A stretch of 64,000 nt of DNA, taken from assembly GCA_013397865.1 (NCBI GenBank), contig VZTI01004085.1, forward strand, positions 710,614 to 774,613, read 5' to 3'. Position 1 is the stretch's first letter, and each line of letters starts with the position of its first letter. Positions 1 through 11,136 of this stretch are shown here, in pieces. The position numbers were made by a program, and so were the translations under genes. The notes under the pieces are model-generated. The model did no database searches. It had not been told where the DNA came from and worked only from the letters and a program-made list of their open reading frames with translations. The stretch comes from Struthidea cinerea. Taxonomy: Eukaryota; Chordata; Aves; Passeriformes; Corcoracidae.

Positions 1-158
1 CCTTCCCACTGGATGAGTTCTCACATTGCAGAAGTTAATGTTAGGGTTTCTCACTTCCATGGATCTGATTTCCATAGTAGCTGTTTACTTTTATTCACAA
101 AATTCTTACGGGTCTCTATTTTGCTTATGATATTCCATACATATTCCCTAAAAAGATC

Positions 159-497
159 CTAATAACCGTTCACCATGATGGTAAAGTTATAAAACAGGTA
201 ATGGAACAAATTAAGAGGGTGGGAGAACACCACTGGTGGGAAGTTTTTCGGCTGGTCCCCCATGGCCGGTGGCATTTTCAATGCACTGCTGCACCCTGGT
301 GAGGTACATCTTGTTGGGAAAGGGGGATGAAGGTCCCCTGTGCTGCCCCAGGATGGCCAGCTGGGCATTGGCATTGACCAACAAGGAGGTCCCTGGGGAC
401 CCCTCACCTGGTGCCTACAGGGTGGTAATCAGTGGAGAGAGGGATGGGGAGGAGCAGGGAGTCTCCCTTACTGACCCCAAGCCATGTTCCTACTGAC
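159..497. other. GC-richer island of unknown identity
   Basis: This block is clearly richer in G and C than the flanking AT-rich DNA. It is open over about 80 codons on both strands. On the minus strand a third frame is stop-free for roughly 60 codons and reads like protein (for example LAILGQHRG and YLTRVQQCIENATG) before hitting stops near 210. That could be a piece of a processed pseudogene or an exon, but I recognise no family and see no convincing flanking splice sites. High GC alone lengthens open frames, so chance is a real alternative. Confidence 0.25.
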
Positions 498-3400
498 AAT
501 GCCGCTTTTCTTTCCATGCAGCATTTATCACACAGCATTTATACAAGGATTGAAAATATATATTTTATTGTACCCTAGACTGATTCTTGATGCATTTCAC
601 TAGTAAATTTCTTCCAGTCTATTACTTCCATGTGTAAAGCAAATGTTCTTCAAGCCTGGAAAAAGCACTGGGGTATGGATGCAGAAAAGCCCATTACAAA
701 ATATCTCTGTTCAATACCACAGTGCCATTTAGTGTAATAAATCTATAGCTGGGTACCCACGTAATGAACTTCCCTTTCATTTCAATGTCTTGACTGAAAG
801 TTCTCAAAAAAGTTCTGGGAACATTGTGTTAAAGCAAAACAGAATGACAACCCCACACTTGAATCAGTGCCACTACTTGAGGACAGTCTACAGGCCTGGT
901 TTTTAGCTCTGTATCAAAAATCTGGGGATTTAGTTAAAGTCTTCATTGGAACATTGGCAGTGATGCTGATGTGTGCAGACACAGGTGCACAATAATACAT
1001 CTGTATTATTCACAGCAGCAAGTACGGAAACTTTACAACCTTAAAAGATGACAAAAGACTCTTGGATTGTTTCTTCTCTTTTGCTGTGTGTAGCTTTGAT
1101 ATCTATTAAAAGATTACGGTTTTTGCTCGCTATCAATTATGAAGCTTGAAATCTCTATTCCAAGCAAAGTCTAAATTGATTCAAATATTGTCACTATGGA
1201 CATAAATAATATGGGTCAGAAACCGCTGCAATTAGTTGCAAGCCTTAACTATTTTTTATGCATTTTTTTTAAAGACCCAGCATGTCACTTTGAAGATATC
1301 CATTAAGATACCTATATCAAACATACACATATATGCATATACATGTGTGTATCAATATTTCTTTTTAAATTAACATAAGATTTTCAGCAGAGTATTTCAC
1401 TACCCACAGTGAGCTAAAGAAGGCTGGAAAAGAAGGTGTTTTATATATATATAATTGCTGCCAGGAGTTCCTCAAAAGGCTAGCAACAGGAAAAAATTAA
1501 ACAGCCTGTAGCCAATTTTAATACAACCTGTTATTCTTCCTATCCTGTGACAGACATGAGTTCTGAGTGAAATAGAAGTAACATTTGGCTGGCTAAAAAA
1601 TCTTTACAGACAACTCTGCCAACAGACATTACACATTAACACTGACAATGTCTGATGTTCATTGTGCAAACATTCTCCTTGTGTTTCAAGTCGGAGCCAA
1701 AAGATATTTTATGGCTTACATAAAGTTTAGTGGCAACAGCAGAGGCATATTTTTATGGACAGTAGAGTAAAAGTCCTCCTGTTCCTGAAAAGGCTATTGG
1801 GAAACAACTGGCAGTCACTGCCTGTGGAGAAGCGCAGATATTGGAATGGAGTATAAAATATACCTGTCACTCTCACTCTTGCAAGGGTGGACACAAGCAC
1901 TAGGCACTATATAATTTTCTAGGCATTAATCACATCTTACAAGAAAACTTTAGAAGCTGACTCACAAAATAATCAATTCCCACTGAAATAGAATGGAGGT
2001 GGGTTTGTTTGGTTATTTTTTGGGGGGTGGTTAGGAAGGAAATGGGAAGGAGCCATTCTAAAAATCCTGATTCCTTTGAAACACAAAGGTCAGCTGCTCA
2101 CCCAGACTATCTAAAGACCAAAGCTACACGGCTGTATAGGTCAAGAGAAACACAAAGGTTTTTCAAAAGACACTTTCTGCCTTACTAGACAAAGGAAGAA
2201 AAAGCACATATTCAAAGTGAAACTGAAGTCTTAGAGAAAAAAATCCAACTTCATAACAGTTTGAAACAAAAGGTTAGTTCTAAAATAAAAGGAGTATAGA
2301 TAATTCGTAGCAAGGCTAGTGTTACTTTCTTACATAGCTAGGCTTTAATCTTTGCTTAGCAAAATGCGGTATTATGTGTATTTCCCATATTCTAGTGCTT
2401 CCTTCCTTCTTGCTGTTGGCAGGTATGACAGGCAAAAAAAAAAGACTCTGTGACTCTTGGTGTTTAACTTTTGGAAGTGTTATTGCATAATAACATCACC
2501 ATTCCATGCTGACAAACTTTCTTGATAATAATTTCAATGCAGGATAACCAGAAAAGCTCGACATGTCGTTATAGACCAAGAACTGGAACTGAAGAGGGGT
2601 ACAAAGCTGCTCTCACTCCTCACTTGCTCAGAAGCATGAGATGTTTTTAACAAGGACACAGCATTTTGGCCCACTAAGGAAAGTCTGAGACTATTTCTAT
2701 TTCAAGCCAATAACTTCTCTTGACATAGAGAACCCTCTCTCCTGCTCAAAAAAAAAAAAAAAAAGCCTTTTGAGATGCACTAGAGAAGTCTGCTTTGCAA
2801 CTGACATATGACCAGCCTAAAGATGAAACTGATTGGTGTTCATGAAGAGAAAAAAAAGATGGAAAAATCCTGCTTTTTGGCTCGCATACTGAGTTTGCTT
2901 TTGCAATAGGCAAATTATTATGCATCTTCATTAAATAGTGTCTATATTTGAAAGGAATGTTCCTGTTCATTACCTGACAGAGCTTAAGTGTAAAAAGGCT
3001 GAAGGCCAAAAAAAGTGCTTCATATGATTAACTCTGATTTTCTGTTCTACATAAAGTACATCATTAAAATGAAATTACTATTCAGTGTAACCAATATAAT
3101 TCAGTCCAACTGTTAGAATTAGTGTTTTCTCAAACTCCATTCTAGGAGAATGATCCAATCTCTTCCTCTGGGTACATGTTTGCTCAGGAACAGAGAAGTG
3201 CAGGGAACGAAACTCCCATCACCTTTGGACACAAGCCAGTGGGAAATGGACGGAAAACTTTGTTGAGAGTACTACCTTCTTTGATCAAAAACTTATTTAA
3301 ATACTTTTGTTTTAAATTTTAATATTCAAATTACAAATTGTAATCCTGTGGGTGAGAATATTAGAGGGAGTTCTGCAAAATATTTAGGAGAACAATAAGA

Positions 3401-6400
3401 AAGAACTAAAATATCAGAACATGATAACACTTTTTCTTTCTTTCCAGGAAAGCTAATCTATATTTAATAACAGAGCACCAGGAGAGGGGCACTCATAACA
3501 GGATGAGAAATATTACGGTGTTTCTCTTGTTAAGCATGAAATATAGCCATTAAATCGTTAAAACCTCTGTAGTGCTTAAATATGACAGAAGAAAATTGGT
3601 CCCAATGAGATGATATGATCCTATTACAGTCTTTTAGAATCGTGAATGTGGACAGCAAGATTGGGAACTACACTATTTTTCAGTGAAATTTCAGGGTATA
3701 ACCACCATTGTAGTGAATCAATTTTGACTTTCCAGAGAGATTTACATAGAGATGCAGAATACAGCACATTAATCCCTTCATGTGTCCCCAGAGGGGAAAC
3801 ATTCTGCTTAATTAACAACTCTTAAAAAAAAAAAAAATTCAGACACATATTTGTTCTCCAAAACCAAAGTTAACAATTTGGATAATAGCAATAGTTTTAC
3901 TGAGATAAAAATAACAATATCCCCACACATGTACAACAACGTACAAGACAATGTGCAGGTTTTGCAGAGGACTTGCAGTTTCTCATTCTGTGTCTGCCTC
4001 TGCAGAGCTCTGGGCCTGATGGCACAGATGTGGCCAGAACCCCAGAAATGTTGCTTTAGAGACTGGCTCTTTGAGCCTCAAACAGCTGGGCAAAATCTGA
4101 AGCAGATCTGAAGCTGATCAGTGCTGCTCTGGGACAGATGAGACACAACCAGTCCCTCAATTCCCAAGGCAGGTGTGGTGAAGAATAATGTTTTCAAATA
4201 TTTCAGAAGCACAAGAGTTTTCTGTGTTGTTTCTTTTAATTATTTATTTTGATACCAGTTTGCATCCTGCCAATGGAAGTATCTTGCCCATATAAAAAAA
4301 AGTCACCAAAAATCCACAAAACCTGTGAATCCTGCAAGTGTGTAATTGCCCTCCCTATAAATCAGGGAGATGTTAGAATGTCTGTAACCCAGGAGGCACA
4401 CAGACAGCGTGCCAGCTTCCCTCTTGTGCATCTGCTCAGCCAAAGCACAGCCAAAAGATATTAGCAGACTTCTTTGAAGACAGGAACAGCAGCAGCCAAG
4501 TACCAGAAGCGTTGCAAAATGGTCACAAAGCAAACTTCTGTCAGGTGATTAATAGGCAGTGTTTCTAAAATTTCAATTTTAATTACCTGCAGACTGTTTA
4601 CACATACCAGAAATGCTATTTAATCTTACCATCACTTCTTCATTTTTATCCAAAATATATCTTGATAGAAGCAGAATCCTACAATTTTACACTCCTTTTG
4701 AATTTCTTGTCATCAGCCATTGAAAATAAAACAAATGTCAACAAATACCATTTCCACTCTAATTTTGTAGACCCTGACAGCCCTCAGCAGCTTACTGCTT
4801 GCTAATTCCTTTAATAACCTTATTTCTCTGTGTCATGTGTTCTAGTTTATGACTTCCTTTTTAAATCAAGTTGTATCACCCCAGAGGAAACAAAGCATCT
4901 ACTCCTAGCAGTGTGGTGGAAACAGCCCAGCTGGAGAAAACTGGTATCTAATCATGAGGCATTATTGCTTTTCCAGCAGTGGTACCACCAGCGGCTCTGT
5001 AGTGCTTTCCTGAAGCATCAGGCTCCTTCTTTTTGTAATATTAATTAACCTTTTATTTCATTTTCACTATGTGCATCAAAAATAATATTTATGAAATTGA
5101 TTGCGTTCTAAATCTAAGACTCCTGGGCTAGCTCTGAAATCTTGATTTATTTTCTTTACTCTTTTTTGGAAAGGCAGTAGGCATATTTAACATATACCAC
5201 TCCCTGTGCCATCAGTTTGTCAAGGATATTTTTTCTTCAATGGAAACGGGTTGAAAATTCTAGGTCAGAAGACAGTGACTTAGTCCGGAAAACCTAAATT
5301 TTCATCTTAAAGGAAAGTTCAATTCTAGTGCCCCATGCCAAAACTGCATCCTGAAAAACCATAGTGGAATTGGCTCGAGACTGAAGTACAGACCCTGGCT
5401 GCAGAGCAAACCCAGGCACCCAAGAGGAGCCAATAGTAACAACTCAGCTGACTGGTGTGATAGTAATGTTCAAAGTCATGTGGAATTGGGCTAAAAAGTC
5501 TGGGTAAAGCCAAGGAATGGGATTGTGATACAGCCCAGAAACTTTCTCAGGTTCCAGCATGCAGACATTAATTAATGCTGCCACAAAAATCTTCCATTTC
5601 AATGTCTTAGGAAGAAAAACAAAACCCACTAAAGAATTTACGACTTGTGAAAGGACAGACAGGAGGCCCATGTGATGTTTTACTCATGTGGACTTGTGCT
5701 GTGTAAGTAATGGGGAGCTATTTCCAACCACTTTTCTGTGTATTACACTACATATGGTGGTAGGAGGACCCATATTTTAATTTAGCATTGGAGACAACAT
5801 CGCTTATTTTGATTCAGAGTGCTTATTTCAGGTTCCTCCCCATGTGCTAGGGTGCTCTTGTGAGAAAGCCCTGGCTCAATGACCTTTGCAAAGATAAAAA
5901 TTTATAATTTAGATTTTGTAGAACTCAGTCAAAAATACCAATGTACCTTCTGCATTCAGTAATGTCAAAGTAGGTCATAAAACATTAATAGAAGAAAGTG
6001 AAGTGAAATTAAATTATGCTTAAGATTTAATTCAATATCTCTTCTGTCTCAAGTATTTTAAACTACTGGTCAATTTAAAATTTACCTCCATATCTCTTGT
6101 CTTTTCACCTTGGTTGCTAATTTGAACATAAAAGTGCAGATATAAGATCCAAGTAATACAAAACTTTTCAGAGAAACTTTGCAAATTTTACATGTTTTAA
6201 AATTAAATTTCATAAAGTAAATATTTGCTCCTTACTCTAAAGGAGGGGTTCTTATAGCTTCCCCTCTTGAAAATAAATCCAAAAAGATATCTAGGGATTT
6301 AGCCAGTTATTTCTTCTGCAGAAATAGAGTAGCTCTGATACTCAGAAGATATATGTCTCCCTACATATAGGAATTAGTGGAACAGAGAAGTTTGTTTGAG

Positions 6401-7675
6401 CATATAGGATTTAACATTGTATCTTTTTTTACTGTTTTCCTTTGTGATTCGCCTACACAAAACCCTCAGTATCATCACAGAATTAATATTGTGAGAAAAC
6501 TCTATTTGACTTTATTGAAGACAAATAAATTTTAATCAATATAATCCAAATCAGCTCCTCTGCTCCTTGTTTTCATTTTAGAACAAAATGAAAACAAATT
6601 CTCATGGGTAAAGTATTATTATCTGTAGAGGAGAATCAAACAAGATGATTCAACAGTAGCAGACTGACAGTAGCAGACACCAAGTACTCTGTCAGAAACT
6701 CACCATAACTAAAAGTAGTTTAATTTTTTTTTAATAGATGAGCAGAGTTGTTTGGTTTTAAACAGCATTAAGATTACTCATGGCCCAATAGATGGAGAAT
6801 AAGTCAATGAAATCACGTGAGCTATTAATATTGGGGGAAAAACAGCAAAATGGCCAATCTCTTTGATTAGCAAGATGACTCCGCTTCCTTTTATTCACCA
6901 GAGATATCAGTATTATTTGTAGGTAAGTCTGGAGAATAAGGCCTTAGTGGGGTCTGGAATCTGTCATGTGTGCCATCCATTAATGCTGTTCAGGTCAGCA
7001 CTGCCAATGTGAGCACTGCACAAGCTGGATTGGCAACTTGCAATAGTTCACAAATAAGAGACATCCCACGCCCTAAATACAGTGGCAGAAGTGGGTCAAA
7101 TTTAGTTAGAGCTGAACCCCGCTTTTCCGTTCTGTTACACAATGGCTGCCCTCTTAGAGAAAAGGGCAAAGGCACAAAACTGTGCTCTTCTGTGCAGAAA
7201 AATAAATAGTTCATCACACCCTTCTGTATCATAACTGAAAAAGTGCACATCTCAGCCTGGGGGATCAAGAATCCTTTTGGATGTTCTTTCTGCCCCCTGT
7301 GCAGATACAAGGGCAGCTGTGTTTAAAGCACAGCATCCCACGCACAGACCTAAAGCTCAGACCTATGAGGAAAGGTCTCCAGCAGTAATGGGCTCGTCTG
7401 AGCCTCTGAGCAATAGACAGGAACGTGCCATCTCTAGGTGCAAGACTTCTCCTCGCACTTCATTTTTGAGTCTAAGCACCACCTGACCCATTGTACCCCA
7501 GTCCACCCAGTTTCTGGGCCTTTCTTAACCAATGACACCTTTAATGAGCCTGTTCGTTATTCTGAGGTCAAGGTGGCAGAACAGCACTGGAATAACTACC
7601 TAGGCCCTCACCTCTTTCCAGAGGACATGTGCAAGCCTGTTTCTGAGAATCTTAGATTTGTTTCGGGGGGGAAAC
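498..7675. other. Unique AT-rich noncoding sequence
   Basis: No gene, RNA or recognisable transposon is visible in this long stretch. It holds scattered homopolymers (17 A at 2748-2764, about 14 A near 3824) and a short alternating purine-pyrimidine patch rich in ATATGCATATACATGTGTGT near 1321-1352. Open frames are all under about 110 codons, show no domain motif and are often matched by an equally long frame on the opposite strand, which is the pattern expected by chance. Confidence 0.6.
2748..2764 (+). repeat. Poly(A) homopolymer, 17 nt
   Basis: An uninterrupted run of 17 A residues follows CCTGCTC and is followed by GCCTTTTGAG. No processed-gene body or LINE tail can be recognised on its left side, so it is annotated only as a simple repeat. 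Confidence 0.9.
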
Positions 7676-7840
7676 ATCTTTAAGATCATCAAGTCCAACC
7701 ACTAAGCCAGCACTGCAAAGTCCACCACTAAGCCGCAAATGCAGCTCTTTTAAATCCCTTCAGATTTAAAACACTGAAAAACATGTTCCAATGTTTGGGA
7801 ACTCCTTCTGTGAAGAAATTTCTTTTATTGCAGTCACTAC
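7676..7840 (-). mobile_element. CR1 LINE fragment, old and diverged
   Basis: Read on the plus strand this is the reverse complement of a CR1 3' region. It carries the diagnostic order 'GATCATCAAGTCCAACC', 'CCAGCACTGCAAAGTCCACCA', then 'TGTTCCAATG' and 'GTGAAGAAATTTCTT', matching the conserved 3' UTR blocks of bird CR1. The element is a short 5'-truncated piece with several internal changes, and its terminal ATTCTRTG repeats are not preserved. It is non-autonomous and dead. The orientation is inferred from the order of the blocks. Confidence 0.8.
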
Positions 7841-8522
7841 TTTTGTGATCTGTTCCAGAATACTTGATTAATTTTGAACACCTATATATAGTTTAACAGA
7901 GTCACCACCATTCCCAGAGAATTTAAGATAGTAAATGCATGTTTTAAAAAATTCTGTTTTACTTAGTCTGTTTTGGTGGGCTTTTATGTATAGTTTCTAA
8001 AACCCTTTAGCAAATGAAGACATTTGCAGAAAGCACTGAAACAGTAAACAGACGCTTGGATTAAAAAAAACCAAAATAAAACCCACAGCAACATAGAAGA
8101 AAGATAAAAGAAATGTGTTGTCAGTCATTTCATAAAGCTATATGACCTGGTTAACCCCACCCCAAATTTAGAGAGGTGATATATTCTCTCTATCAAAATT
8201 TAAAAAACACAGAGATAAAAAGAAAAAAATCTAGAGAGCTCAGCCAGCCCAACAGAAGACACGGGACCACAATGCTGCAGCCCTTTTGCTCTGTATCATG
8301 AATGACAGTGCTGGGCGTTCTTTCAGACACCTTTTCATCCTCGCCTCTGCCTCTGGCTACCACAGGCTATTTTGTGATTTTCTCACATAGCAACCAGTAG
8401 TTCATAGCTCAGAATCCCAACCAAGTTTTATAAAATGCCCGGAAGGCACCCCTCAGGAGGCAGGAGGAAACATAACACGCTGCACCGGAGAAGCCCGTGT
8501 CTCCCTGCTGCATAAAAGCGGG

Positions 8523-8539
8523 CTGGCAGTGCCTGCCAG
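8523..8539. promoter_or_regulatory. Perfect NFI (TGGCA-N5-TGCCA) palindrome
   Basis: The sequence CTGGCAGTGCCTGCCAG is a perfect inverted repeat with 7-base arms around TGC. At 8524-8538 it reads exactly TGGCA-N5-TGCCA, the consensus dimer site of the nuclear factor I family (the chicken TGGCA-binding protein). A TATA-like CATAAAAG lies just to the left, at about 8511-8518, within a locally GC-richer patch. Binding and function are inferred from the motif only; a 10-base constrained motif will occur occasionally by chance in 64 kb. Confidence 0.4.
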
Positions 8540-9282
8540 TGAGGAGAAATCCTAAATGGCTTGGAAGTAATGATTCTAAGCATTTAATTTACACTTGCTG
8601 TTTCTGTTCCTAATTTTGCCTTTCAGTGAAATGGTGTTTATCCCTTCTTTATTGTTAGCATGCAGATGCTGTCTCCATTTCCTCCAATAGCCATGCCATC
8701 ATTATACACATATGTAAGAAATTGTACATTAATGCTAAATGAAGGTTTATGACCTATTGCAAAATAAACTGATCTGCATCCTCAACCTACCATGCCACAC
8801 CACAGACCTCAAGCACAAGCAGATTGCACGATCATTGATATTTTTCTATCACCCTGTAGTGGGGGCTTTTCTCACCTGACTCTTTGGAATATGTGAAATT
8901 CATGCATAGGGAAGGAATTTTCAGAAGGCACACATTGATTTTGAAATCTGCCTGATTTTTATTCAAGTTGCATAGGAAAATGCTGCATATCTCCAAGCTG
9001 AGAGGCAGTCCCAAAGTAAACCTTTTGTCTGCAGCCTGAAATTGCCTGCATAATACACTAACCAATAGCATTTCATGCAAACAAGTATCTATCATTAAAG
9101 GAAATTAGTGTGGAAGCCAGGTGTGCTTAGCAAACAGACCTGGAATTTTTTCTCCTTTCTTGCTAGATATGTGGCAGTTACTGAGACACCAACAAATCTC
9201 CCTTTTTTTTTGTATCAGCACACACACAAAACCTCTGTGTTATTACACAGCAAACACATTATGAAGCATATTCCATTTGGAT

Positions 9283-9330
9283 TCACTTTGATGAACTCTA
9301 TGTACCTCACTTTGATGAACTCTATGTACC
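9283..9330. repeat. 24-bp perfect tandem duplication (2 copies)
   Basis: The 24-base unit beginning TCACTTTGATGAACTC and ending TGTACC occurs twice head to tail without any mismatch, at 9283-9306 and 9307-9330, followed by TCA as the start of a third partial unit. Perfect identity suggests a recent slippage or duplication event, and such a site may vary in copy number between individuals. Confidence 0.95.
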
Positions 9331-10540
9331 TCAGACCTGAATAATTAAAACATTCCCATCAGATTTTCAAAATTATATCAAGACAAAAAATTGGAATAAA
9401 AAATAAGCAATTTAAATAATTGAATTTCATTAGATTTGTTCATTTAAGTGCTTCTTTCCTTCCACACCTGACAACAACAGCACAGAAAACATCTCCAAGT
9501 TTATCTAAGAGACACTGGGAATGCTTTATGAGAACTGCATCCTTCCTTCTTGAATGTGCCCTGTATGAATTTATTTATTTGTACTTGAATAATGTGTGGA
9601 GCTACAGACACAGGATCAGAATTTGGCTGTCCCTGGTGTCAAATAAACCAGTAACAGCAACAACAACAGCAGCTTCGTTCCTCAAGAGACGTCATACAAC
9701 AGACAACACGTGGAGACAGGAAAAACAAAGGGAGCACCAAAACCTCTGAGAACACTCTTCTCAGCAGGGAGGCAATCCTGATACTAAATCACCCACTGCC
9801 TCCTTGTCAAGTTTTGCAGCCTCTCTTGCACAGGAGATCTCAAAGGGGGTTGTGAAGTAGGATGCTTGCAGATGTTTACAAAGAGCTCATCTTATGTGAG
9901 CAAAGCAACAGGGGAAAAAATGTGACGGGCTTGTTTAGAAACACACACAGGCAAAAACACAGAATAAACCTTTTTTTTGTATTCCTGAGTTGGAGTTCAT
10001 TCTTAATCAAGAGCAATAACTCTTCTTGGAATTCTCACATGTCAGAATGAAACTTAAGAGATCTTTAATTACACTGACAATTACCAGAATAGCAGTGGTT
10101 TTATAATAAATGCCCTGTTTCTCTAGAGGGGCAAAGAGACATGAAGGAAAAAGGAAAAGGATTTACCAAGTGGCTTTGTGATGAGCAGCTCTACTAATTC
10201 AGGGTAGTGCAAGTCACATGTTCCTGCACATTTCCCCTGACCCAGATTTACGTGGCAAACTGTGTTAGCAAAACTGGAGATTATCCATCAGCTATTACAA
10301 ACCAAATATCATAAGAGCTAGATTTGGGGGCATGTGCCAGAAGAGGAGGAGAATGTGCCGGGTGAGAATAATCAATATTACTAAAACTTGTGCTGTTTCT
10401 GAGACTCATCCCTTTTATACCACCTAAGTGGCTCAAACGGGCCCTAACCAACCACAAATTGCAAATCAAGAACAACCTAGAAATGGACACCGCTGCAGCA
10501 TTTGTGTTGGGCCCTGGTCCTACAAATGCCACGAGACAAA

Positions 10541-10780
10541 GTCACAGAATTTCCTGAGCTGGAAGAGACCCACAAGGATGATCAAAGTCTAGCTCCTGGC
10601 CCTGCACAAGACAGCCCCATGAATCACACCATGTGCCTGAGAGCATCGTCCAAGTGCTTCTTCACTCTGCCAGGCTTTGTGCTGGGACCACTTCCCTGAG
10701 GAGAAGTTCCAGTGCCCAGCCACGCTCTGGGTGGGGAACCTTTTCCTAACATCTAACCTAGACCTCTCCTGACACACACA
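10541..10780 (-). mobile_element. CR1 LINE 3' fragment
   Basis: On the plus strand this begins with GTCACAGAAT, the complement of the CR1 ATTCTGTG tail. It continues through the conserved blocks 'GAGCTGGAAGAGACCCACAA', 'CTGGCCCTGCACAAGACA', 'AATCACACCATGTGCCTGAG', 'CAGTGCCCAGCCACGCTCTG' and 'CCTTTTCCTAACATCTAACC'. This is the reverse complement of a bird CR1 3' UTR and the end of ORF2-derived sequence. The copy is 5'-truncated and retains its 3' terminus. Open frames crossing it are readings of repeat DNA rather than genes. Confidence 0.88.
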
Positions 10781-11017
10781 AGGATGAGAATTCTCTCCAG
10801 CCTTATCTCCCATCTACTTGAGCCATTTTGAAGTGCCTTTGAACTCTTCCAGAAGGCACAGCGAGATGGCTGCAATGCCCTCAAGCCTTTTTTGCACCCA
10901 GGAAAGTCAGGTAGCACCAGCCCAACAGGGGCAAGGCCAAGCCACAGCTGGGCCAGCATCACTGGAGCCTGAAACTAATTTTCAGTGGTTTCAAGCTGTC
11001 TGGAACCACGTCTACAT

Positions 11018-11136
11018 CATCACAGAAGGGATGAGGTTGGAAGGATCCACAGTGGGTCGCCTGGTCCAAGCTCACTGCTCAAGCAGGGTCATCCCAGAGC
11101 ACATGGCACAGCATTGTGTCCAGACATCTGTTTGTG
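11018..11136 (-). mobile_element. CR1 LINE 3' fragment, second copy
   Basis: The plus strand reads ATCACAGAAGGGATGAGGTTGG and then 'CCTGGTCCAAGCTCACTGCTC', 'AAGCAGGGTCATCCCAGAGC' and 'TTGTGTCCAGACATCTGTTT'. These match, in order, the reverse complement of a different CR1 subfamily's 3' end (the type with the GAGGTTGGAAGG and GCTCAAGCAGGG blocks). It lies about 240 bp from the previous fragment in the same orientation but belongs to another subfamily, so the two are separate insertions. It is strongly truncated. Confidence 0.82.

Larger units (their letters stand above)
7841..10540. other. Unique noncoding sequence between CR1 fragments
   Basis: No gene is visible. The interval contains a perfect NFI-type palindrome and a 24-bp tandem duplication (both listed separately), a short CAACAACAACAGCAGC run near 9658-9673, and A/T-rich simple stretches. 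The open frame of 109 codons at 9420-9749 contains no domain motif. Confidence 0.55.

Noticed and set aside
8505..8580. Full promoter and gene start at the CATAAAAG box
   Set aside because: A TATA-like box and an NFI palindrome are present, but no downstream open frame, CpG island or splice donor supports a transcription unit.
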